64,000 nt of DNA from Haemophilus haemolyticus_M (GTDB lineage: Bacteria > Pseudomonadota > Gammaproteobacteria > Enterobacterales > Pasteurellaceae). Location: positions 1 to 64,000 of the forward strand of contig NZ_QQGD01000007.1 of assembly GCF_003490935.1 (NCBI RefSeq), read 5' to 3'. Within the stretch, counting starts at the first letter, position 1. The number at the start of each line of letters is the position of its first letter. Below, piece by piece: positions 27,764-37,352 of the stretch. The notes under the pieces were generated by a model, which was given only the letters and a program-made list of their open reading frames with translations, searched no databases and was not told the origin of the DNA. The translations under genes were made by a program, and so were the position numbers.

Positions 27764-28159
27764 ATGGAAGAAAAAGAAGTCAGATTAGATAAATGGTTGT
27801 GGGCTGCGCGATTCTACAAAACACGTAGCATTGCTAAAGCGATGATTGAAAGTGGCAAAGTGCATTACAACAACCAACGCGCGAAAGTAAGTAAAATTGT
27901 GGAAGTAGGCGCAATGTTAAAACTTCGTCAAGGAAATGAAGAAAAAGAAATTCAAATCCTTGCATTAAGCGATCAGCGTCGAGGTGCACCAGAAGCACAA
28001 TTACTTTATCAAGAAACCGAAAATAGCGTGAAAAAAAGAGAAGAAATAGCATGGGCAAGAAAAAATAACTCCCTTTCAATGCCCCATCCAGATCGTCGCC
28101 CAAACAAAAAAGAGCGGAGAGATTTATTGAAATTTAAACATCAGGATAAATTTGAATAA
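27764..28159 (+). CDS. hslR: Ribosome-associated heat shock protein Hsp15
   Basis: A 131-residue S4-domain RNA-binding protein (VRLDKWLWAARFYKTRSIAKAMIESGKVHYNNQ at residues 5-37) with a basic, disordered C-terminus. Hsp15 binds stalled 50S subunits carrying a nascent-chain tRNA and recycles them. It is divergent from nudE with only about 70 bp between the starts. Confidence 0.95.
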   Translation: MEEKEVRLDKWLWAARFYKTRSIAKAMIESGKVHYNNQRAKVSKIVEVGAMLKLRQGNEEKEIQILALSDQRRGAPEAQLLYQETENSVKKREEIAWARKNNSLSMPHPDRRPNKKERRDLLKFKHQDKFE

Positions 28160-28184
28160 AAATTTCACCGCACTTTCTATATTC

Positions 28185-28637
28185 TTAAGGTTTAATATCT
28201 CGCAAAATTGGATTTTGCATTGAAATCAAGGTTTCAGTAGACTGAATTTCATCAATTAACTGAATCTTGGTCGCCAAAACAGAATGTAATTCTGCGATTG
28301 TGTGTGTCATCACCTTTAAGAAAATCGAGTAATTGCCCGTTGTATAATAGGCTTCCACCACTTCATCGAAACTTTCTAGCTTTTTGATCACTTTCTCATA
28401 ATCTTTTGCGCTTTTTAGAATAATGCCGATAAAACAGCATACGTCATAACCTAATTTACGCTCATCAATGATCACCTTCGTGCCTTCAATAATGCCCGAT
28501 TGGCGCATTTTTTCTACCCGCACATGAATCGTTCCTGGGCTGACACCAAAGTTTTTAGCCATTTCGGCATAGGGAGTTCTCGCATCTTTGGTTAGTACAC
28601 GTAAGATTTGCTGATCTAAACTATCGATGTTGTGCAT
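28185..28637 (-). CDS. asnC: Lrp/AsnC-family regulator AsnC
   Basis: A 150-residue regulator. The N-terminal helix-turn-helix (LDQQILRVLTKDARTPYAEMAKNFGVSPGTIHVRVEKM) is followed by a RAM ligand domain. AsnC activates asnA and senses asparagine. It is divergent from asnA over a 153-bp AT-rich region, the arrangement known in E. coli, so the binding site is expected in that gap. Confidence 0.97.
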   Translation of the reverse strand: MHNIDSLDQQILRVLTKDARTPYAEMAKNFGVSPGTIHVRVEKMRQSGIIEGTKVIIDERKLGYDVCCFIGIILKSAKDYEKVIKKLESFDEVVEAYYTTGNYSIFLKVMTHTIAELHSVLATKIQLIDEIQSTETLISMQNPILRDIKP

Positions 28638-28790
28638 AAAATCTTCTCCTTTAGATTTTATTTAATTTTTTCCTAACGAATTAGATAATATTCAACCAAG
28701 AAAAGAAAGTAAACAAAATACTTGAAATAAAATCATCATTTACTGAATAATACTCAAAAATATTATTTTTCTTAAAAAAAGGTTATCAAA

Positions 28791-29783
28791 ATGAAAAAGA
28801 CATTTATTTTACAACAACAAGAAATCAGTTTTGTGAAGAATACCTTCACCCAAAATCTTATTGAACAACTTGGCATTATTGAAGTACAAGGTCCTATCTT
28901 GAGCCAAGTGGGTAACGGAATGCAAGATAACTTATCTGGCATTGAAAAAGCCGTTCAAGTTAACGTGAAATGTATTCCAAATGCGGTATTTGAAGTAGTA
29001 CATTCTCTTGCAAAATGGAAACGCCATACCCTTGCTCGCTTCCACTTTAAAGAAGGCGAAGGCTTGTTTGTTCATATGAAAGCATTACGTCCAGATGAAG
29101 ATTCTCTTGATCCAACGCACTCTGTTTATGTGGATCAATGGGACTGGGAAAAAGTGATTCCTGAAGGTCGTCGTAATTTTGCATACTTAAAAGAAACGGT
29201 AAATTCTATTTATCGTGCTATTCGTTTAACAGAATTAGCCGTAGAAGCACGTTTTGATATCCCTTCGATTCTTCCAAAACACATTACCTTTGTGCATAGC
29301 GAAGATTTAGTAAAACGCTATCCTGATTTAAGCAGTAAAGAACGTGAAAACGCAATTTGTAAAGAATACGGTGCAGTATTCTTAATTGGGATTGGCGGTA
29401 AACTTTCAGATGGCAAACCTCATGATGGTCGAGCACCTGACTATGATGACTGGACAACTGAATCTGAAAACGGCTATAAAGGCTTAAACGGTGACATTTT
29501 GGTATGGAACGACCAATTAGGTAAAGCCTTTGAACTTTCCTCAATGGGTATCCGCGTAGATGAAAGTGCATTACGTTTACAAGTAAGCTTAACAGGTGAT
29601 GAAGACCGCTTAAAGATGGATTGGCACCAAGATTTATTAAACGGAAAATTACCATTAACTATCGGAGGCGGTATCGGTCAATCTCGCTTAGCGATGCTTT
29701 TACTTCGTAAAAAACATATCGGTGAAGTACAATCAAGCGTATGGCCAAAAGAAATGTTAGAGGAATTTTCAAATATTCTGTAA
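28791..29783 (+). CDS. asnA: Asparagine synthetase A, ammonia-dependent
   Basis: A 330-residue class-II-synthetase-like enzyme making asparagine from aspartate, ATP and ammonia. Motifs are GNGMQDNLSGIEKAVQ, VVHSLAKWKRHTLARF and, near the end, LTIGGGIGQSRLAMLLL. The length matches the family. It is controlled by the divergent AsnC. Confidence 0.98.
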   Translation: MKKTFILQQQEISFVKNTFTQNLIEQLGIIEVQGPILSQVGNGMQDNLSGIEKAVQVNVKCIPNAVFEVVHSLAKWKRHTLARFHFKEGEGLFVHMKALRPDEDSLDPTHSVYVDQWDWEKVIPEGRRNFAYLKETVNSIYRAIRLTELAVEARFDIPSILPKHITFVHSEDLVKRYPDLSSKERENAICKEYGAVFLIGIGGKLSDGKPHDGRAPDYDDWTTESENGYKGLNGDILVWNDQLGKAFELSSMGIRVDESALRLQVSLTGDEDRLKMDWHQDLLNGKLPLTIGGGIGQSRLAMLLLRKKHIGEVQSSVWPKEMLEEFSNIL

Positions 29784-29814
29784 ATTGATTTACCCCAAAA
29801 CCTAGACTCTTTAA

Positions 29815-30022
29815 TTAAGGACTGATGACGATATTGTGTCGAATTCAGTCCTTTTAATTTCAATTGAATTCATCGATAAGTCGCCATTTAATACGCCAGC
29901 CTTGGTTTGAACCATTGATCTTATTTATTATAAAAACTAGCAGTATCTGCTGATACCTCACTTTCCTATTCAGAATTGGTTGGAGAACCTATTTTAAATT
30001 TGATTGTGTAATGTTTACCCAT
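29815..30022 (-). pseudogene. Relic of an IS3-family (IS150-type) transposase
   Basis: On the minus strand at 30022 an ORF opens MGKHYTIKFKIGSPTNSE and stops, resembling the first residues of an OrfA. About 170 nt further, an open stretch reads IQLKLKGLNSTQYRHQSL, the hallmark C-terminus of IS3-family OrfB. Everything between is deleted or decayed, with an in-frame stop just before IQLKLKG. This and flanking sequence account for most of the asnA-glpC gap (29784-30146). Confidence 0.7.
29817..29856 (+). terminator. Hairpin downstream of asnA, within the transposase relic
   Basis: AAGGACTGA (29817-29825) pairs with TCAGTCCTT (29845-29853) around 19 nt and is followed by TTAATTT. It can terminate asnA, and it is formed by former OrfB coding sequence. 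Confidence 0.6.
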
Positions 30023-30106
30023 AATAAAATCTCCACCTCAATGGTTGGTTTGTTTAGTCTAGCTTTTTGGATACAAATAAAATTTACCGCACTTTTTTCT
30101 ACTTAT

Positions 30107-30139
30107 AAAAAATGCACTTTCATTACAAAGTGCATTTTT
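30107..30139 (-). terminator. Terminator of the glpABC operon
   Basis: AAAATGCACTTT pairs with AAAGTGCATTTT around CATTAC, with A-runs and T-runs outside the stem. It lies just beyond the glpC stop and contains no USS, although it resembles one. Confidence 0.85.
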
Positions 30140-30146
30140 CTTATTT

Positions 30147-31427
30147 TTAAGCATCCATCGACATACAGAGTAAGGTTAATGGGTGAATACAGGTCACGTT
30201 AGATGACATATCAATTTGCCATTTACAGGTTTGGCATTCCGATATGACGTAATCAAACCCGCCTTCGTTAATATTGTCGAATAGATTTTTACCAATAGAT
30301 TGTGAAACCTCATAGTTTTCTGATTTAAAACCGTAAGTCCCCGCAATACCACAGCATTGGCTAGGTAACATAATGATTTCTAAACCAGGAATTTTTTTCA
30401 ACACTTCCAAAGTATAAGGTGCCCAACCTGCTTTATCTACGTGACAAGCAGTGTGATAAGCCACTCGAAGTTTAAGTGGTTTCAGCGGTAATGTTTTACC
30501 TTCTTTGAAAAGCTGGTATAAGAACGGTGTCACCATATGAATATACGGACGTACTTTAGCATTGTCGATGCCTAAAATATGATGGTATTCATCACGCAGA
30601 TTAAGTGAACAGCTTGATGCTTCACTGATCACATCTAGTCCATTTTCATCTACCATTTTTCCAATGTAATCGGTATTGAACTGTGCGATGTTACGTGCAC
30701 GTTCTGGGAAACCGTTCACCATTAATGGTAAACCACAGCATTTTTCTTTTTCTAATAGCATCACCCCAATGTTCATCGCATTGAACACTTTAAGGAATTC
30801 TTTACCAAGCTGCGGATTATTATAGTTCACATAGCAACCATGATAATACGCGACTTTACGCTCAAATTTTTGTTGGTCTTGTAACGCATTTTTCATATAC
30901 CAGCTACGGAACGTGCCAAACGCATATTTAGGTAAAGTACGTTCTTTACTAATTTTAAGCGTTTTTTCCAACATAAATTTGGTAGCTTTTAGGCTTGTGA
31001 TAGTGTTTACAATCGGCGCTAATGGCGTATTGATTTTCCCCATGACATCAGTGTTACTTAAAATCGCATCACGCAATTTATTCATTAACGGTTTTTTAGA
31101 TTGTGCTAAGTGGTTATTACGTGCACGCACAATTAAATCACCGATTTTCACATCAGACGGACAAGCCACTTCACAACGTTTACAGTTGGTACAATATTTA
31201 AGTGCTTCATCGTAAAGTTCAGCAGATTTTAAGCGTAAACGCTCACCATCTGGGCCAGATTGTTTTGGACCAGGATAAAGCGGATTGTTGCGTGAAACCG
31301 GACAAACAGCGGTACAAGCCGTACATTTAATACAGCTTTCAAAACTTTCGTCGATATATTTATGGCTTTCAGGTGAATTAAGGGATTGTTTTGCACTATC
31401 AATGAGTCGTTGAATATTATTATCCAT
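30147..31427 (-). CDS. glpC: Anaerobic glycerol-3-phosphate dehydrogenase subunit C
   Basis: A 426-residue iron-sulfur membrane-associated subunit that links GlpAB to the quinone pool. Two ferredoxin-type clusters appear near residues 33-45 (CIKCTACTAVCPV) and 79-91 (CTNCKRCEVACPS). Two cysteine-rich CCG domains follow (YHGCYVNYNNPQLG...CCGLPL and YHTACHVDKAG...CCGIAGTYG). It is the third gene of glpABC, 11 nt after glpB. Confidence 0.97.
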   Translation of the reverse strand: MDNNIQRLIDSAKQSLNSPESHKYIDESFESCIKCTACTAVCPVSRNNPLYPGPKQSGPDGERLRLKSAELYDEALKYCTNCKRCEVACPSDVKIGDLIVRARNNHLAQSKKPLMNKLRDAILSNTDVMGKINTPLAPIVNTITSLKATKFMLEKTLKISKERTLPKYAFGTFRSWYMKNALQDQQKFERKVAYYHGCYVNYNNPQLGKEFLKVFNAMNIGVMLLEKEKCCGLPLMVNGFPERARNIAQFNTDYIGKMVDENGLDVISEASSCSLNLRDEYHHILGIDNAKVRPYIHMVTPFLYQLFKEGKTLPLKPLKLRVAYHTACHVDKAGWAPYTLEVLKKIPGLEIIMLPSQCCGIAGTYGFKSENYEVSQSIGKNLFDNINEGGFDYVISECQTCKWQIDMSSNVTCIHPLTLLCMSMDA

Positions 31428-31438
31428 ATTATTCCCCC

Positions 31439-32737
31439 TTATTTTGCCAAGATTTCATCAGCAACCGCCAAGGCAGTTACAACTGCGACACCCGAACCAC
31501 AACCAAGCTCAAGGGCATTAAACCCACCAATCACATTACCGACGGCATATAAATTCGTTAAATATTGACCGCTCTTTTGCACTTGGCATTGAGCATTAAT
31601 TGCCACACCAGCAGATTGATAAGGTTGTGGATGAGCAAAACGATGAGCAGTCCAAGTAAAACGATCTTTATCGTTAAACCCTTCAACACCGATAATATCG
31701 GATTCAAAAACCGGCTCATAAATTTTATCGAATTCAGAAATGAGTCCTTTACTGAAGAAACTGCCTGAAGCTAGTACGAAGTTATCTGCAGTAATTTCTT
31801 CATCTTCGAGCAAGCGAGTGTTGACACAACGCACTTGGTTTCCTTCAAATGTTGCACTCAATGCACTATCACCGTTAATCATTAAACCACCAAGGGATTC
31901 AAATTTACGGCGTAATTGAATACGCTGGCGCATACCGAGTAATGATGGTGGCAACGTTGGCAATTCAAATAATGCGAGCTTAGTTGCCTCACGAAGTGCG
32001 GTCATAAATTCTTGGTTTTCTAAACCAAAACAAGCCGGTAAAAATACGGCATCTGCACCTTGCGCTGATTCAATAATTTCTTTAACAAGATCATTAAACG
32101 CAAGTTTGTGCTCTAGAAGTTGAGAGATGTTTACACTGCGGAACTCACGAGCATTTTTACGAAGCTCGTCTAATTGTGGAATATTTAAGAAACCACTAGT
32201 CACCTCACAATGCTCAAATTGTGGGTTTAACACTAAATTCGCCGCTAAAAGTTGAGGTTGAAAATCGTGATAACCTTCGATACCAAGCACCGCAATACGT
32301 TTATGCGGAAAACGTTCATTACCTTGTACAGTTGGCACACTATTTGGTGAAAGCCACGCACCACGTAAACTACCTAAGCCTGTTACACGCCAATGGTTCT
32401 TTTCCGTAGAACCAATTAAATCAAGATTTAATTCATTAGCTAAACGTTCAAAATCTTGCGCTTTAGCAAGCACTTTCTCTGTGCCCAATAAGCTATAAGG
32501 GTGAGCAGGTAATTCATTGCGAAGTGCGGTGATATTTTCTTTTAAATTTTCTACCGCGCGACCTTCTCCATTTGGCGTTGATGGCATACGGCTTAATAAA
32601 TCTAAAGAGCCGGATGCAAAATCAATGGCTGCTTGACCGTTGTTGATTATCACGCAACGTTTGCCGCGTTGTTGAAGGGCGATGCCACAGGTTAAACCCG
32701 CTAAACCACCGCCAATAATGGCTACATCAAAATTCAT
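31439..32737 (-). CDS. glpB: Anaerobic glycerol-3-phosphate dehydrogenase subunit B
   Basis: A 432-residue FAD/FMN-binding subunit with the N-terminal dinucleotide motif AIIGGGLAGLTCGIAL. The C-terminal NVIGGFNALELGCGSGVAVVTAL is typical of GlpB. The start at 32737 (MNFDVAIIGGG) is preferred to an in-frame codon at 32770, because it places the Rossmann motif at the N-terminus and overlaps glpA by 11 nt. Confidence 0.95.
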   Translation of the reverse strand: MNFDVAIIGGGLAGLTCGIALQQRGKRCVIINNGQAAIDFASGSLDLLSRMPSTPNGEGRAVENLKENITALRNELPAHPYSLLGTEKVLAKAQDFERLANELNLDLIGSTEKNHWRVTGLGSLRGAWLSPNSVPTVQGNERFPHKRIAVLGIEGYHDFQPQLLAANLVLNPQFEHCEVTSGFLNIPQLDELRKNAREFRSVNISQLLEHKLAFNDLVKEIIESAQGADAVFLPACFGLENQEFMTALREATKLALFELPTLPPSLLGMRQRIQLRRKFESLGGLMINGDSALSATFEGNQVRCVNTRLLEDEEITADNFVLASGSFFSKGLISEFDKIYEPVFESDIIGVEGFNDKDRFTWTAHRFAHPQPYQSAGVAINAQCQVQKSGQYLTNLYAVGNVIGGFNALELGCGSGVAVVTALAVADEILAK

Positions 32738-34418
32738 TGCTATCCGTCCCTTGTTGTGCTTGTTCATCAAGCGGTTTCACATCATTTAAACCTAATACGC
32801 TACCATACATCCAAGATGTAAATTCGGCTTCGCGAATCGCTTCACCCCAAGCAATCGGCTCAATACCACGCCAGCGTTCTTCCATAAAAGCAGAAAGTTG
32901 AGTGGTTGATTGAGTTGGTGTTGCCACCTCAAAACGGTTCATTAAGCCTGCAGCACGACATGCACACAGTTCAGCTTGGCAAGTACCCATACCAACACGA
33001 GTACGGCGGCGTAAATCCACAATGTTATTTACACCCAATTCATCAATCGCGTAGCGCACTTCGCCCGCCGTCACCGCTTCACATTCACAAACCATTGAAC
33101 GATCTAAACGTTCTTTTTCAAGCAAACGAGTAGCACGCGAACCATGACGATACACAGCAGAATAACGAATTGTACTTGGTAATGAAATGACTTTTTGGTT
33201 GGTTTCTTGACGGCTTTCAGTAGAGCCTGGCAAAGGTTGCTCCGCAGTCACACAACGAGCCGTTTTATTAAGTTTTTTACAAACAAGGTCGGTCGCCCAT
33301 TCAGCCATTAAACGATAAGTCATTAACTTACCGCCAGTGATAGTAATAAAGCCATCTAAGCCATCGCGTTCTGCGTGGTCAAGTAACACAATACCACGGC
33401 TCACATTACGACCTGATGGATCATCATCACTTGCAACTAATGGACGCACCCCAGCATAAGCACGTAATACGCGAGTATGACGCAAGCTCGGTGCGAGTTT
33501 TTCACCTTCACGGAAAAGAATATCCACTTCTTCTGGCGTCACTTGCATGTTATCGATTTGATCATAAGGAACACGACTTGACGTTGTACCAATAACACAG
33601 ATTGTATCGCCTGGAACTAGAATATCCGCATCAGCTGGTTTACGGCAGCGGTTAATTACAAGTTTATTAATGCGATGGCCCATTACGAGCAATGCACCTT
33701 TCGCAGGGAACATTTTGATTTTGAGATCGGCATATTCTGCAATCCCTTGTCCCCAAATACCACCAGCATTCACAACAAGCGGTGCAAAAAATTGACGTTC
33801 TCTACGATTTTTGTGATCGTACACATTCACACCAATCACTTTCCCACCTTCACGAATCAAATTTTTTACTTCGCAATAAGTGAACATTTTTGCGCCGTTT
33901 TCTGTCGCATCCATCATATTAGAGGCAGTTAAACGGAATGGATCAATCGAACCATCTGGCACAACAACAGCTCCCACTAAATCTGGGTTTACAGAGGGCT
34001 CCATAATTTTAGCTAAATCAGGATCAATGGCTTGCGCATCAATTCCAGATTTTGCACAGCTCTCAAGGAAGGTTTTTTGATAGTCGAGAGAATCTTCAGG
34101 CAACGTGATAAATAAGCCTTCCGTTTCATCTACGCAATGACGCGCAATTTTGCGCAAAATGCGGTTTTCTTTAATACATTCTTCAGCAGATTCTTGGTCG
34201 TTCACGGCATAACGCGCACCACTATGTAATAATCCGTGATTACGTCCTGTCGCACCCGTTGCGATGTCTCGGCGTTCCAATAAAATACAATCAATGCCAC
34301 GAAGTGCACAGTCACGCGCAATACCAGCCCCCGTTGCGCCACCACCGATAATAATGACATCGGTACTAAGTGGCGAAAAATCTCCAACATCTTTGTACAT
34401 GCTAGGCGATAATCCCAT
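32727..34418 (-). CDS. glpA: Anaerobic glycerol-3-phosphate dehydrogenase subunit A
   Basis: A 563-residue FAD-dependent catalytic subunit oxidising glycerol-3-phosphate to dihydroxyacetone phosphate. The FAD motif is IIGGGATGAGIARDCALRG, and GRNHGLLHSGARYAV is the active-site loop. A C-terminal BFD-like [2Fe-2S] domain has C-x-C (VCECEAVTAGEVRYA) and GMGTCQAELC. Start 34418 follows a GGGGG Shine-Dalgarno; an upstream TTG at 34430 is less likely. It is divergent from glpT. Confidence 0.96.
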   Translation of the reverse strand: MGLSPSMYKDVGDFSPLSTDVIIIGGGATGAGIARDCALRGIDCILLERRDIATGATGRNHGLLHSGARYAVNDQESAEECIKENRILRKIARHCVDETEGLFITLPEDSLDYQKTFLESCAKSGIDAQAIDPDLAKIMEPSVNPDLVGAVVVPDGSIDPFRLTASNMMDATENGAKMFTYCEVKNLIREGGKVIGVNVYDHKNRRERQFFAPLVVNAGGIWGQGIAEYADLKIKMFPAKGALLVMGHRINKLVINRCRKPADADILVPGDTICVIGTTSSRVPYDQIDNMQVTPEEVDILFREGEKLAPSLRHTRVLRAYAGVRPLVASDDDPSGRNVSRGIVLLDHAERDGLDGFITITGGKLMTYRLMAEWATDLVCKKLNKTARCVTAEQPLPGSTESRQETNQKVISLPSTIRYSAVYRHGSRATRLLEKERLDRSMVCECEAVTAGEVRYAIDELGVNNIVDLRRRTRVGMGTCQAELCACRAAGLMNRFEVATPTQSTTQLSAFMEERWRGIEPIAWGEAIREAEFTSWMYGSVLGLNDVKPLDEQAQQGTDSNEF

Positions 34419-34527
34419 GTTTACCCCCAATTCCCAAAATTTAACAAAAAAGTAATATAAAAATCACAGGCATTGTAGAGAAGTGCGGCCAAATTAACAA
34501 CATTTTGAGCGCAAAAGAAAACAATTT

Positions 34528-34543
34528 TGTGATACCGATCACA
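34528..34543. promoter_or_regulatory. CRP site 1, glpA-glpT intergenic region
   Basis: TGTGATACCGATCACA matches TGTGA-N6-TCACA perfectly and is palindromic. It lies 110 bp from the glpA start and 169 bp from the glpT start, suited to cAMP-CRP activation of one or both divergent operons. Confidence 0.85.
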
Positions 34544-34579
34544 ATAATTTTCGCATTCGCTCAAATGGTGTAAAAATTT

Positions 34580-34595
34580 TGTGAAACACTTCACA
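34580..34595. promoter_or_regulatory. CRP site 2, glpA-glpT intergenic region
   Basis: TGTGAAACACTTCACA is a second perfect TGTGA-N6-TCACA core, 52 bp from site 1 (about five helical turns). It is nearer to glpT. The two same-face sites suggest cooperative CRP activation of both operons. GlpR boxes were not recognised with confidence. Confidence 0.85.
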
Positions 34596-34711
34596 TTTTT
34601 TACTTTTTTTACTTCCTTATTTTTTATTTTCTTTTATTATGCGCCTATCCCTTACTGTCTAATAAAGGGTGAATAAAACTTACACATAATTAAAAGTTGG
34701 AGAAAAAAATT

Positions 34712-36154
34712 ATGTTTGGACCATTCAAACCCGCTCCGCATATTGCGGAACTTCCAGCGGAAAAAATTGATTCCACGTATAAACGCTTACGTTGGCAAGT
34801 ATTCGCAGGTATCTTCTTTGGTTATGCCGCATACTATTTCGTGCGTGCAAACTTTGACTTAGCACAACCTGGTTTAATTCAAGCTGGTCTTTATACAAAA
34901 GCTGAGCTTGGTGTAATCGGTTCTGCAGCTGGTCTTGCTTACGGTTTATCAAAATTCGTAATGGCTGGTATGTCTGACCGTTCTAACCCTCGTGTATTCC
35001 TACCATTTGGTTTATTACTATCTGGTTTATGTATGACCTTAATGGGTCTATTCCCATGGGCAACCTCTGGCATCGCTATCATGTGGGCGATGATCTTCTT
35101 AAATGGCTGGTTCCAAGGTATGGGATGGCCTCCATGTGGCCGTACTATGGTGCACTGGTGGTCTAAATCTGAACGCGGTACTATCGTGTCAATTTGGAAT
35201 ACTGCGCACAATATCGGTGGTATGATGCCTGGTGCAATGGTGTTATTAGCTAGTGCAATTTTCTTCAGCACTCACGGTATTGAAGCACAAGCAAAAGACA
35301 TCTGGCAACAATCTTTATACTACCCTGGTATTGCAGCAATGATCTGTGCAATTCCTGTGTACTTCGTCATGCGTGATACTCCACAATCTTGTGGTTTACC
35401 ATCAATTGAAAAATGGCGTAATGACTACCCAGATGACTATAACGAAAAAACTTACGAAAACGATTTAACTGCAAAAGAAATCTTCGTAACTTATGTATTA
35501 AAAAACAAATTGTTATGGTACATCGCGATTGCTAACGTATTCGTCTATTTAATCCGCTACGGCGTATTAAAATGGTCTCCAGTTTACTTGAGCGAAGTAA
35601 AACACTTCAACATCAAAGGTACCGCATGGGCATACACCATCTATGAATTAGCAGCGGTTCCAGGTACATTATTATGTGGTTGGGTATCAGATAAAGTATT
35701 CAAAGGTAAACGTGGTTTAACCGGCTTCATCTTCATGATCTTAACCACTGCAGCAGTTGTTGCGTACTGGATGAACCCAGCTACACCAGAAGCTGAATTA
35801 GCAAACTACAGCGCATGGTATCAAAACCCATACCAATTAACTGACTTCATTTTAATGACTTTAATCGGGTTCTTAATCTATGGTCCTGTAATGTTAATCG
35901 GTTTACATGCTCTTGAGTTAGCACCGAAAAAAGCAGCAGGTACTGCAGCAGGTTTCACCGGTTTATTCGGTTACTTAGGTGGTACAGTTTCTGCATCTGC
36001 AGTTATCGGTTGGGCTGCTCAACATTACGGATGGGACGGTGGTTTCTACGTAATGATCGGCGGTGGTGTATTAGCGGTGTTATTACTCTTAATCGTAATG
36101 GTTGAAGAAGGAAAACACAAAGCGAAATTAGGCGATACCTACGGTACTAAATAA
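34712..36154 (+). CDS. glpT: Glycerol-3-phosphate transporter GlpT
   Basis: A 480-residue, 12-helix MFS antiporter (organophosphate:phosphate family) exchanging periplasmic glycerol-3-phosphate for cytoplasmic phosphate. Family motifs include GYAAYYFVRANFDLAQPGL and GWPPCGRTMVHWWSKSERGT. Start 34712 is preferred to a TTG at 34697 because GGAG (34699-34702) fits the ATG. It is coupled functionally with the lipoprotein phosphodiesterase glpQ downstream. Confidence 0.97.
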   Translation: MFGPFKPAPHIAELPAEKIDSTYKRLRWQVFAGIFFGYAAYYFVRANFDLAQPGLIQAGLYTKAELGVIGSAAGLAYGLSKFVMAGMSDRSNPRVFLPFGLLLSGLCMTLMGLFPWATSGIAIMWAMIFLNGWFQGMGWPPCGRTMVHWWSKSERGTIVSIWNTAHNIGGMMPGAMVLLASAIFFSTHGIEAQAKDIWQQSLYYPGIAAMICAIPVYFVMRDTPQSCGLPSIEKWRNDYPDDYNEKTYENDLTAKEIFVTYVLKNKLLWYIAIANVFVYLIRYGVLKWSPVYLSEVKHFNIKGTAWAYTIYELAAVPGTLLCGWVSDKVFKGKRGLTGFIFMILTTAAVVAYWMNPATPEAELANYSAWYQNPYQLTDFILMTLIGFLIYGPVMLIGLHALELAPKKAAGTAAGFTGLFGYLGGTVSASAVIGWAAQHYGWDGGFYVMIGGGVLAVLLLLIVMVEEGKHKAKLGDTYGTK

Positions 36155-36161
36155 TTAGCTT

Positions 36162-36200
36162 AAAAAAGGCGACGGGCAAATTGCTTAGTCGCCTTTTTTG
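36162..36200 (+). terminator. Rho-independent terminator of glpT
   Basis: AAAAAAGGCGAC (36162-36173) pairs with GTCGCCTTTTTT (36188-36199) across a 14-nt loop. glpQ begins only 48 nt later, so glpQ must have its own promoter or depend on readthrough. Confidence 0.85.
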
Positions 36201-36247
36201 TAACTAAAATCTAAAAAATTTACCGCACTCTTAAGGAGAAAATACTT

Positions 36248-37342
36248 ATGAAACTTAAAACTTTAGCACTTTCTCTATTAGCAGCTGGTGTACTTGCCGG
36301 TTGCAGCAGCCATTCATCAAGCATGGCAAACACCCAAATGAAATCAGACAAAATCATTATTGCTCACCGTGGTGCCAGCGGTTATTTACCAGAGCATACT
36401 TTAGAATCTAAAGCACTTGCGTTTGCACAACATGCTGATTATTTAGAGCAAGATTTAGCAATGACTAAAGATGGTCGTTTAGTGGTTATTCACGATCACT
36501 TTTTAGATGGTTTGACTGATGTAGCGAAAAAATTCCCACATCGTCACCGCAAAGATGGTCGTTACTATGTAATCGACTTTACCTTAAAAGAAATTCAAAG
36601 TTTAGAAATGACAGAAAACTTTGAAACTAAAGATGGCAAACAAGCACAAGTTTATCCTGGTCGTTTCCCACTTTGGAAATCACACTTCAGAATTCACACC
36701 TTTGAAGATGAAATTGAATTTATCCAAGGCTTAGAAAAATCGACTGGCAAAAAAGTAGGGATTTATCCAGAAATCAAAGCACCTTGGTTCCACCATCAAA
36801 ATGGCAAAGATATTGCCGCTGAAACGCTCAAAGTATTGAAAAAATATGGCTATGATAAGAAAACCGATATGGTTTACTTACAAACTTTCGACTTTAATGA
36901 GTTAAAACGTATCAAAACAGAATTACTTCCAAAAATGGGCATGGATTTGAAATTAGTTCAATTAGTGGCTTATACGGATTGGAAAGAAACGCAAGAAAAA
37001 GATGCGAAAGGTAAATGGGTAAACTACGATTACGATTGGATGTTTAAACCAGGTGCAATGGCAGAAGTGGTAAAATATGCTGATGGTGTTGGTCCGGGTT
37101 GGTATATGTTAGTAGATAAAGAACAATCTAAACCAGGCAACATTGTATACACACCATTAGTAAAAGAGCTTGCTCAATACAAAGTTGAACTTCATCCATA
37201 TACAGTGCGTAAAGACGCGTTGCCAGAATTCTTCACAGATGTAAATCAAATGTACGATGCATTATTGAATAAATCAGGTGCAACAGGCGTATTTACTGAT
37301 TTCCCAGATACTGGAGTGGAATTCTTAAAAGGGAAAAAATAA
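36248..37342 (+). CDS. glpQ: Protein D: surface lipoprotein glycerophosphodiester phosphodiesterase
   Basis: A 364-residue lipoprotein, the H. influenzae protein D (hpd), which releases choline and glycerol-3-phosphate from host glycerophosphocholine. The signal peptide ends in the lipobox LAGC (Cys19). The GDPD catalytic core starts HRGASGYLPEHTLESK, with the metal residues in DYLEQDLAMTKDGRLVVIHD. The sequence differs from the Rd-type protein as I recall it at roughly a dozen positions (for example PGRF, DAKGKWVNYDYDW). The choline it frees feeds phosphorylcholine decoration of LOS. Confidence 0.97.
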   Translation: MKLKTLALSLLAAGVLAGCSSHSSSMANTQMKSDKIIIAHRGASGYLPEHTLESKALAFAQHADYLEQDLAMTKDGRLVVIHDHFLDGLTDVAKKFPHRHRKDGRYYVIDFTLKEIQSLEMTENFETKDGKQAQVYPGRFPLWKSHFRIHTFEDEIEFIQGLEKSTGKKVGIYPEIKAPWFHHQNGKDIAAETLKVLKKYGYDKKTDMVYLQTFDFNELKRIKTELLPKMGMDLKLVQLVAYTDWKETQEKDAKGKWVNYDYDWMFKPGAMAEVVKYADGVGPGWYMLVDKEQSKPGNIVYTPLVKELAQYKVELHPYTVRKDALPEFFTDVNQMYDALLNKSGATGVFTDFPDTGVEFLKGKK

Positions 37343-37352
37343 TATCCCTCAC

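Noticed and set aside
30011..30202. Plus-strand ORF of 63 codons between asnA and glpC
   Set aside because: It runs through the glpC terminator into glpC and is antisense to the transposase relic, so it is a by-product of AT-rich sequence.
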